Origin: an uncultured Brevundimonas sp.
GTDB taxonomy: Bacteria > Pseudomonadota > Alphaproteobacteria > Caulobacterales > Caulobacteraceae
Direction of reading: 5' to 3'
Assembly: GCA_946481425.1 (NCBI GenBank)
Contig: CAMLNT010000048.1
Coordinates: forward strand, 1 to 13,693
DNA: 13,693 nt
The first letter of the stretch is position 1. The number at the start of each line of letters is the position of its first letter. The notes beneath the pieces are model-generated. The model was not told the origin of the DNA. It ran no database searches and worked only from the letters and a program-made list of their open reading frames with translations. Below, piece after piece: positions 6,973 to 13,693 of this stretch. The position numbers and the translations under genes are program-made.

Positions 6973-6989
6973 GGCGGCCAGACGCCGCC
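6973..6989 (-). repeat. Hairpin in the leader of the lipoprotein gene
   Basis: GGCGGC (6973-6978) and GCCGCC (6984-6989) form a perfect 6-bp stem with a 5-base loop. It sits 2 bases upstream of the ribosome binding site on the minus-strand transcript, where it could influence translation or mRNA stability. Confidence 0.4.
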
Positions 6990-7008
6990 CCAACGTCAGT
7001 GAAAGCCA

Positions 7009-7030
7009 TCAGGAACCGGCAGGTTCCTGA
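7009..7030. repeat. Perfect 9-bp inverted repeat in the divergent spacer (operator candidate)
   Basis: TCAGGAACC (7009-7017) and GGTTCCTGA (7022-7030) are exact reverse complements separated by GGCA. The palindrome lies in the 130-base region between two divergent genes. Its right arm runs into a CTGACA that could be the -35 of the gene at 7088, a position suited to a repressor operator. It is not followed by a T run and stands in front of both genes, so a terminator is unlikely. Confidence 0.5.
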
Positions 7031-7055
7031 CACACGGCCAAGGTTCATGCTTAAC
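7027..7055 (+). promoter_or_regulatory. Candidate promoter for the gene at 7088
   Basis: CTGACA (7027-7032) matches the sigma70 -35 consensus at 5 of 6 bases. It lies 17 bases before CTTAAC (7050-7055), which matches TATAAT at only 3 of 6 but resembles alphaproteobacterial -10 elements. This is a moderate candidate. Confidence 0.3.
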
Positions 7056-7087
7056 TCGGGTCCAAGGCAAGGGCCGGAGGGAAGACA

Positions 7088-8209
7088 ATGACCAACCAGT
7101 GGATGCTGGCCGCCGCATCGGCGGCCCTGATTACGGCTGTGGCAGGGCCTGTGGCCGCCCAGCAGGAAATCCGGCCCGAGAGCAGTGTCTCCGGCCGGCT
7201 CGAGAGCCGTGACCCCGTTTCCTCGACGGGCGGCCGCTTCGATCGCTGGCGCGTCTACGCCCAGCCGGGCGAGCTTCTGACCTTCACGATGCGGTCCTCG
7301 GACTTCGATTCCTACCTGCTGATCGGCCGAGCGGCCCCGGGCGGGCAGTTCTACGAGCTCGGGCGCGACGACGACGGGGCCGGCTATCCGGACTCGATGC
7401 TGCAGTACCGCGCGGCGGAAGGCGGCGAATACGAAATCCGGGCGACCAGCTTCGGCACGGACAGCTACGGAAACTACACCCTCAGCCGTACGGCCGCAGC
7501 GCCCCAGAACCCGGGCGGCCAGGGTTACCTGCCGATCGATGTGTCGGGCTACATCGACTACACCGATCCGGTCGACGGCGACGGGCGCAGCTACGAGGCC
7601 TACCGCTTCGTCATTCCGCAGCAGCATGTCGTGCGCATCCGCCAGGAATCGTCCGAAGTCGACACCTTCGTCATCCTGGGCGTCGTGGGCTCCGGCGGCG
7701 AATTCATCCCCCTGTTCCACGACGATGATTCCGGCGGTGGCCTGAACTCGGAGTTCTACTATCAGTCCGTCGCCGACGACACGTTCGAGGTCCGCGCCTC
7801 GACCTACGGGACGGGGGCTTCGGGCTCCTACCGTCTGATCGTCGAGGACGTCTCGGCCACGTCCGAAGGTGGCCTGTCCGGCGGCATGATCGTCGGGGGC
7901 TGGATCGGGGAGCAGGACAACCCCGGCTACGGCTCCTTCTACGAGCTGCGCGACTTCTACGCTCTGGCGGGCCAGACCGTGACGGTGAACTACCGGTCGT
8001 CGGAGTTCGACGCCTATCTCGAGGTCGGCCAGTGGACCAACAACGGCTTCGTGGCCAGCTGGTCTGACGACGACTCGGGTGGCGGCGAGACCGGCTTCGA
8101 TTCCCAGGTCGTGTTCGTGGCGCCCTACACCGGCACCTACACCGCCAAGCTGACCACCTATTCGGAAGGCGAAACGGGTCAGTTCAGCTTCGAGGTGCTC
8201 ACGTGGTGA
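7088..8209 (+). CDS. Secreted protein with three tandem pre-peptidase C-terminal (PPC)-like repeats
   Basis: The 373-residue protein has a Sec signal peptide (1-24, cleavage likely after PVAA). Three repeats of about 105 residues follow, at roughly 30-135, 150-254 and 265-373. Each contains an aromatic/Asp motif (FDSY 73, VDTF 191, FDAY 308), an acidic glycine loop (DDDGAGY 94, DDDSGGG 212, DDDSGGG 327) and a Tyr/Gly-rich strand (SFGTDSYGNY, STYGTGASGSY, TYSEGETGQF). This is the layout of PPC-like beta-sandwich domains, and the Asp-rich loops could bind calcium. There is no protease or other enzyme domain, so the whole mature protein is repeats. GGAGGG ends 6 bases before the ATG. Its stop overlaps the next gene's start. 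Function is unknown; an extracytoplasmic binding or adhesion role is a guess. Confidence 0.8.
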   Translation: MTNQWMLAAASAALITAVAGPVAAQQEIRPESSVSGRLESRDPVSSTGGRFDRWRVYAQPGELLTFTMRSSDFDSYLLIGRAAPGGQFYELGRDDDGAGYPDSMLQYRAAEGGEYEIRATSFGTDSYGNYTLSRTAAAPQNPGGQGYLPIDVSGYIDYTDPVDGDGRSYEAYRFVIPQQHVVRIRQESSEVDTFVILGVVGSGGEFIPLFHDDDSGGGLNSEFYYQSVADDTFEVRASTYGTGASGSYRLIVEDVSATSEGGLSGGMIVGGWIGEQDNPGYGSFYELRDFYALAGQTVTVNYRSSEFDAYLEVGQWTNNGFVASWSDDDSGGGETGFDSQVVFVAPYTGTYTAKLTTYSEGETGQFSFEVLTW

Positions 8210-8769
8210 CCGTCCGGGCGGCCCTCGCGGCCGCCGCAGTAGGCGTTCTGGCGGTCGCGGCTCCGGCCGCGGCCGCCCCTGGCGGACGGGGAGCCCCGTC
8301 CGGCCAGGATTCCGAGGTCTGGACAACTCTGAACGCCGCCCAGGTCGAGGCCCTGATCACCGAGAGCGGCGCCGTCGTCACCGACCGGCTCGAAGGCTCG
8401 GAAGGTGGCTTCAATCTGAACTTCCAGTACGCCAACGGCTATCACGCCTACATTGAGGGCTTCGACTGCACAGGCACAGGCGCAGCCATCAGCTGCGCCG
8501 AATTCGAACTGGGTGCCGTCTACACCGCCGACAGCGCCGAGCACGCCCTGCAGCTGGAGCGCCAGCTGGATTTCGTCTGGGTGGCTGACCTGGCCGATGT
8601 CGAAAACACCGAACTTCTCGTCTGGCGGCGGGACTGCCTGCACGGCGGCGTCACCCGCGGCCAGATCCGGCACACGCTCGAGATGATGGAGGATCAGCTC
8701 GCGCTGATCGGCCAGGCGATCTGGCCCGAAGACGGTACGGTTCGCGATCAGGGCACGGTCGAGACCTAG
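8206..8769 (+). CDS. Exported YbjN-like protein
   Basis: The 187-residue protein has a signal peptide of Ala/Val-rich type (about 1-23, cleavage near AAAA-PGG). Its globular part resembles YbjN-domain proteins: an N-terminal LNAAQVEALITESG helix, a central beta region FNLNFQY...CTGTG..ISCAEFEL, and a C-terminal GGVTRGQIRHTLEMMEDQL segment typical of the family. YbjN proteins are called putative sensory transduction regulators, but their mechanism is not established. Two GTG codons in a row (8203 and 8206) could start it. I prefer 8206 because it gives a GTGA overlap with the stop of the repeat-protein gene. The pair is thus a coupled two-gene unit of exported proteins. Its TAG stop is interlocked with the stop of the convergent gene at 8766. 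The YbjN assignment is moderate. Confidence 0.72.
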   Translation: MTVRAALAAAAVGVLAVAAPAAAAPGGRGAPSGQDSEVWTTLNAAQVEALITESGAVVTDRLEGSEGGFNLNFQYANGYHAYIEGFDCTGTGAAISCAEFELGAVYTADSAEHALQLERQLDFVWVADLADVENTELLVWRRDCLHGGVTRGQIRHTLEMMEDQLALIGQAIWPEDGTVRDQGTVET

Positions 8770-9074
8770 CCGACGCGACCCGCGATTGCCTTCAACGTCT
8801 CGGCCTTGGCGGGCAGATCCTCGCCCAGCCGCGACGCCAGTTCACGCGCCCCGACCGGATAGGCGTCGCCGCCGGCCGCGATCATCTTAGCGGCCTCGGC
8901 CGCCTCGCGCAGCAGGCGTTCCAGCCGCTCGATCTCCTCGACCGCCAGGGCCCGCGCCTCGGCTTGCAGCCGTTTGACCCGTTCGGCCGTCGTCTCCGGA
9001 GCCTTCATCAGCTCGTAGATTCCGGATTCCGGGGTCACCAGACGCAGGGCGGCCTTGTTGTCGGGACGGGTCAT
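8766..9074 (-). CDS. Conserved-looking hypothetical protein, coiled-coil (102 aa)
   Basis: No family is recognised with certainty. The 102 residues include a charged helical stretch (about 25-65: ETTAERVKRLQAEARALAVE then EIERLERLLREAAEAAKMI) with heptad-like Leu/Ala spacing, suggesting a coiled coil. A compact C-terminal part follows, around GDAYPVGARELASRLGEDL. There is no signal peptide or membrane segment, so it is cytoplasmic. The ATG at 9074 is preceded by GAGGAG at 6 bases; the frame is open to 9164, but that extension would be read through two hairpins and has no good ribosome site. It lies 105 bases downstream of the histidine kinase gene on the same strand, so a shared transcript is possible. 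Its stop overlaps the YbjN-like gene's stop as CTAG. Confidence 0.75.
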   Translation of the reverse strand: MTRPDNKAALRLVTPESGIYELMKAPETTAERVKRLQAEARALAVEEIERLERLLREAAEAAKMIAAGGDAYPVGARELASRLGEDLPAKAETLKAIAGRVG

Positions 9075-9080
9075 GTCGAT

Positions 9081-9086
9081 CTCCTC
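9081..9086 (-). promoter_or_regulatory. Ribosome binding site of the 102-residue protein
   Basis: The coding strand reads GAGGAG, 6 bases before the ATG at 9074. This selects that ATG over the longer in-frame start at 9164. Confidence 0.65.
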
Positions 9087-9119
9087 ACCCGCCGAATGCG
9101 CGAATCGTCGCACCCGTTC

Positions 9120-9161
9120 CGGAAAGGACCGTTTCCGCCCGCCGATCTGTGTCCGGCGGGC
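9120..9161 (-). repeat. Two abutting hairpins between the kinase and the 102-residue protein
   Basis: The kinase-proximal hairpin pairs GCCCGCCG (9137-9144) with CGGCGGGC (9154-9161), 8 bp with a 9-base loop. The second pairs CGGAAA (9120-9125) with TTTCCG (9132-9137), 6 bp with a 6-base loop; the two share base 9137. They start 18 bases after the kinase stop on the minus strand. No T run follows, so this is either a factor-dependent terminator or an mRNA-end/processing structure. Confidence 0.4.
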
Positions 9162-9179
9162 CACACGAAGTTGAGCGGG

Positions 9180-11609
<2,430 letters not shown>

Positions 11610-11721
11610 ACCGGCGAAAGCCCAAAAATCGGTTAGCGCGCAAGAAACCCTCATCTTTTACCAGAAGGTTGCCGCCGGGCCCTGCGCTGGGGCAGGATCG
11701 CGGCGAGCCTGGGAGGCCTCC
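11610..11721. other. Divergent spacer between the kinase and the SnoaL-like gene
   Basis: This 112-base spacer is AT-richer than its surroundings at about 11615-11665 and must hold the promoters of two divergent genes. I could not assign convincing -35/-10 pairs. It contains a small inverted repeat, CCTGC (11681-11685) and GCAGG (11692-11696), in the leader of the plus-strand gene. Confidence 0.35.
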
Positions 11722-12216
11722 ATGATCCGCGCCGTCGTCGCCCCCGTCTTCGCGTCCCTGGTCGTGACCCTGGCGGTCCACGGCCCCGCCCTGGCCCAGC
11801 CTTCCGGCCCGGCCGACGCGGCGACCTGCACGGCGACGGCCGAAGAGAACCGCGCCGTGGTCCTGGCCTTCTACACCGAGGGTCTGGTCGGCCGTCAGCC
11901 GCGCGCCGCCTTCGAGCGGTACGTCTCGGAGGACTTCATCGAGCACAAGCCCGACGTCCCGGGCGGGACCCGCGCCGAGGTCATCGCCTATCTCGAGGGC
12001 CTGATCGCCGAGGTCCCCGATCCCCGCTGGGAAATCCTGCGCACCGTGGCCGAGGGGGACCTCGTCTTCCTGCACGCCCGCTTCACCCCCGCCGAGGGCG
12101 CGCCCGAATACGCCATCGCCGACCTGTTCCGGCTGGAAGACTGCCGCATCGTCGAGCACTGGGACGTCGTCGCCGGTCCCGTCGCCGGCGCGGTCAATCC
12201 CAACCCGCGGTTCTAG
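11722..12216 (+). CDS. Exported SnoaL-like (NTF2-fold) protein
   Basis: The 164-residue protein has a Sec signal peptide (1-25, cleavage after ALA). The rest matches SnoaL-like/NTF2-fold proteins (the predicted SnoaL-like aldol-condensation group): ENRAVVLAFYTEGL at 42-55, YVSEDFIEHKP at 67-77 with His75, VFLHARF with His118, IADLFRLEDCRIVEHWDV at 132-149 ending in the family's EHWD. These pocket-shaped proteins bind or act on small molecules; the substrate is unknown. Export to the periplasm is notable because many relatives are cytoplasmic. GGGAGG lies 5 bases before the ATG at 11722. An in-frame open stretch runs upstream to 11371 but is antisense to the kinase and has no translation signals. 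It is divergent from the kinase and convergent with the HTH gene. Confidence 0.85.
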   Translation: MIRAVVAPVFASLVVTLAVHGPALAQPSGPADAATCTATAEENRAVVLAFYTEGLVGRQPRAAFERYVSEDFIEHKPDVPGGTRAEVIAYLEGLIAEVPDPRWEILRTVAEGDLVFLHARFTPAEGAPEYAIADLFRLEDCRIVEHWDVVAGPVAGAVNPNPRF

Positions 12217-12294
12217 GACCGGGCCCTCACGGCATCCGCCGCGCCGCCGCCTCCGGCAGGTCCGGCGCCGCCTTCATGGCCGCGCGCCGCCGCC

Positions 12295-13158
12295 CTATAG
12301 CCCGCCCTCCCGCGCCCATCGCTCCAGCATCTTCGGGAACGCATCTCCGCACCGCGCGATCAGCGCCGCATCCGCATCCTCCAGCGTCCTCAGCCGCCCG
12401 TCCGGCGTCCACACGTCCGCGGCCCAGTCCTCGTCGCGCGCCGCCTCGAAGTCGGCCCGCGCCGTCGCCTCGCCATAGCCAGCGGCCCGCGCGTGCAGGA
12501 CGAAGGCCCGATGCCACGGCGGCGTCTCCAGCGGCGAGGCGCCCAGGATCGCTCCCATCAGCTCCAGCGCCAGCCGCCGCCCCTCGCCCAGGGCGGCGCA
12601 GAACACGTCCAGCAGCGCCGTCTCGCGCACCACCTTTTCCTGGCTCTGCGTCTCCGGCGATACCGCCGTCCGCCCCGTCAGCCGCGCCAGCCGCTCCGCC
12701 GCCTTCAGGATATCCTGCGCCTCCTCGTGCCGTCCCGCCCCCACCAGCCGCGACGCCTCGTCCACCGCCCGGCATAGCGCCCGCCCCGGATGATACGGCA
12801 GCCCCAGATCCAGCCTCGGCCGCCGCGCGCACGCCTCGGCCAGCCGCTCGCGGGCACGCCCGAGCGGCGCCGGCTCCCCCGACGCCCCGCCCGCCGTCGC
12901 CCGTTCCAGCTCGGCCCGCGCCTCCTCCAGCGTCCCGGCCTCCTCCGGCCACGGCCCCGGCCCCTTCGCCGCCCGCTGCGCCTTGCGCGTCCAGCCCTCG
13001 GCGATCTGTCGCTTGCGGACGTTGTCGATCCCGATCCCGTACCGCCGCGCCACCACCGCCGCCGTCTCCCCCGCCAGATAATCCCGCCGCGCCAGCGCCC
13101 AGGTCTCGGGGCTCACGAACTTCTGCGGCGCGGGGGCGGGGAGGGGTGTGTGTTCCAT
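12295..13158 (-). CDS. Hypothetical protein with N-terminal helix-turn-helix, terminase-small-subunit-like
   Basis: The 287-residue protein has an N-terminal HTH of the type seen in phage terminase small subunits and resolvase-like proteins: WALARRDYLAGETAAVVARR at 20-39, then the recognition-helix region YGIGIDNVRKRQIAEGW (40-56). The rest is Ala/Arg/Glu-rich and mostly helical, with a spacer at about 65-100 and no recognisable enzyme motif. Phage and terminase large-subunit genes are absent here, so it is more likely a chromosomal DNA-binding or orphan protein than part of a prophage. I chose the ATG at 13156-13158, which starts just before the conserved part. The upstream GAGGGG abuts the ATG, closer than is usual, so a different start is possible. 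An open frame to 13242 exists but reads as low-quality sequence. Confidence 0.65.
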   Translation of the reverse strand: MEHTPLPAPAPQKFVSPETWALARRDYLAGETAAVVARRYGIGIDNVRKRQIAEGWTRKAQRAAKGPGPWPEEAGTLEEARAELERATAGGASGEPAPLGRARERLAEACARRPRLDLGLPYHPGRALCRAVDEASRLVGAGRHEEAQDILKAAERLARLTGRTAVSPETQSQEKVVRETALLDVFCAALGEGRRLALELMGAILGASPLETPPWHRAFVLHARAAGYGEATARADFEAARDEDWAADVWTPDGRLRTLEDADAALIARCGDAFPKMLERWAREGGL

Positions 13159-13245
13159 CCCCTCAGTGTGCGGGTGGTGCGGAGGGCGGGGAAAACTCGC
13201 GTGCTGCGGGACCCCCGATCCCTTGCCACACAGGGAAAACACACT

Positions 13246-13274
13246 TTGACGGACGGGGACGAACGGTCTCTATT
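13246..13274 (+). promoter_or_regulatory. Candidate sigma70-type promoter upstream of the GIY-YIG gene
   Basis: TTGACG (13246-13251) matches the -35 consensus at 5 of 6 bases. It is separated by 17 bases from TCTATT (13269-13274), which matches the -10 at 4 of 6. It lies in the intergenic region, oriented toward the GIY-YIG gene. Confidence 0.45.
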
Positions 13275-13280
13275 TCTACC

Positions 13281-13331
13281 GCTCACCCCGGCGACCCGAA
13301 GGGCGGCGCGGAGCAGCCAATGCCGGAGCCC
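13281..13331 (+). repeat. Imperfect REP-like palindrome in the GIY-YIG leader
   Basis: CCCCGGC (13285-13291) can pair with GCCGGAG (13322-13328) at 6 of 7 positions, enclosing a small CCCGAAGGG hairpin. The CACCCCGGC...GAGCCCAG layout resembles short REP-type palindromes of GC-rich alphaproteobacteria. This is a resemblance by eye; copy number is unknown. Confidence 0.3.
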
Positions 13332-13340
13332 AGATCATAA
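13320..13340 (+). CDS. Six-codon mini-ORF (candidate leader peptide MPEPRS)
   Basis: An ATG preceded by GGAG at 6 bases opens a six-residue frame, MPEPRS, ending in TAA at 13338-13340. The stop lies 11 bases before the TTG start of the GIY-YIG gene, so termination and re-initiation could couple them. It also lies in the REP-like palindrome. It may equally be chance; the peptide itself need not have a function. Confidence 0.3.
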   Translation: MPEPRS

Positions 13341-13351
13341 GGCGCCGCCGC

Positions 13352-13678
13352 TTGCCCTTCTGGACCTACATCATGGCCAACCAGCGCAACGGCACAACCT
13401 ACGTCGGCCACTCCGACAACCTCTACGTCCGCACCCTCCAGCACCGCGACGGAACCTTTGACGGCCACACAAAGAAATACGGCTGCAAGCTTCTCGTCTG
13501 GGCCGAGCCCCACGCCACCCGCCACGACGCCTTCACCCGCGAACGCCGTATCAAGGAATGGCGCCGTGCCTGGAAGCTCCGCCTCATCGAAGAGAACAAC
13601 CCCACCTGGCGCGACCTCTTCGACGAGATGTTCCGCGAGGGCAAAGACCCCGAGGACTGGGAACCGCCACAGGAATAG
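13352..13678 (+). CDS. GIY-YIG family endonuclease
   Basis: The 108-residue protein is a single GIY-YIG nuclease domain. WTYIMANQRNGTTYVGHSD carries the paired motifs as TYI (5-7) and TYVG (16-19). The catalytic-region Arg27 in YVRTLQH, His31, and Glu64 in TRERRIKEWRR as the metal ligand all appear in place. LIEENNPTW (78-86) is the usual C-terminal block of small alphaproteobacterial members. The start is TTG; AAGG lies 9 bases upstream. No ATG precedes the domain in frame, and the first internal ATG (codon 8) would remove the GIY half. Such stand-alone proteins are of uncertain biological role. The stop TAG is at 13676-13678, so the gene is complete within 15 bases of the window end. Confidence 0.88.
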   Translation: MPFWTYIMANQRNGTTYVGHSDNLYVRTLQHRDGTFDGHTKKYGCKLLVWAEPHATRHDAFTRERRIKEWRRAWKLRLIEENNPTWRDLFDEMFREGKDPEDWEPPQE

Positions 13679-13693
13679 CGCCAGCTAGAATTC

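Noticed and set aside
6839..8326. 495-residue minus-strand frame over the repeat-protein gene
   Set aside because: The plus-strand frame has a signal peptide, a good ribosome site and three clear repeats; the minus frame has none and runs across the divergent spacer.
11610..11654. 15-residue longer N-terminus of the kinase
   Set aside because: The bases are AT-richer than the gene, there is no ribosome site before 11654, and the residues do not belong to the GAF domain. It cannot be fully excluded.
12276..13340. Pro/Ala/Arg-rich 354-residue open frame on the plus strand
   Set aside because: It is antisense to the HTH gene and its composition is a by-product of GC-rich codons. It has no ribosome site and no domain.
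13688..13693. GAATTC (EcoRI site) at the very end, suggesting a cloned restriction fragment
   Set aside because: Internal GAATTC sites occur at about 7700 and 8499 and the left end is not GAATTC, so the edge is probably coincidence.

Overview
The window is about 13.7 kb of very GC-rich DNA with dense, short-spaced, often overlapping genes. It reads as chromosomal sequence from a Gram-negative alphaproteobacterium, most likely Caulobacteraceae (Brevundimonas- or Caulobacter-like). That placement is inferred from gene content (lpxC for lipid A, lgt, a MidA-type methyltransferase next to pgeF, a DUF3617-type lipoprotein) and protein style, not from a database search. I found no rRNA, tRNA, CRISPR array, insertion sequence or prophage.

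Layout. (1) 1-671: the 3' three quarters of lpxC, cut by the window edge. (2) 668-3365, minus strand: a tight operon lgt -> MidA/NDUFAF7-like methyltransferase -> pgeF, joined by two ATGA overlaps and running tail-to-tail into lpxC. A Nudix hydrolase (3425-3895) lies just upstream on the same strand. (3) 3977-5171, plus strand: a 26-residue one-helix membrane peptide, a pteridine-reductase-like SDR and folB, a small folate/pterin unit. (4) 5227-6341: two overlapping genes for related membrane proteins, the first with a long acidic Pro/Glu-rich N-terminal extension. (5) 6346-8769: a lipoprotein gene on the minus strand, divergent from a secreted three-repeat beta-rich protein whose stop overlaps the start of a YbjN-like exported protein. 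The divergent spacer holds a perfect 9-bp inverted repeat. (6) 8766-11609, minus strand: a cytoplasmic GAF-PAS-PAS hybrid histidine kinase and, downstream, a 102-residue coiled-coil protein, with two abutting hairpins between them. (7) 11722-13678: an exported SnoaL/NTF2-fold protein, an HTH protein resembling terminase-small-subunit N-termini, and a GIY-YIG endonuclease with a structured leader and a six-codon mini-ORF.

How the genes fit together. Much of the window is cell-envelope or exported: LpxC (lipid A), Lgt (lipoprotein lipidation, with one probable substrate at 6346-6957), PgeF (peptidoglycan/nucleoside quality control), several membrane proteins and three Sec-exported proteins. The folate pair is the clearest metabolic unit. 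Most of it is ordinary chromosomal content and I do not see a convincing new multi-gene system. The items most worth a second look are the 26-residue peptide ahead of the pteridine reductase, the repeat protein/YbjN pair with its operator-like palindrome, and the leader of the GIY-YIG gene.
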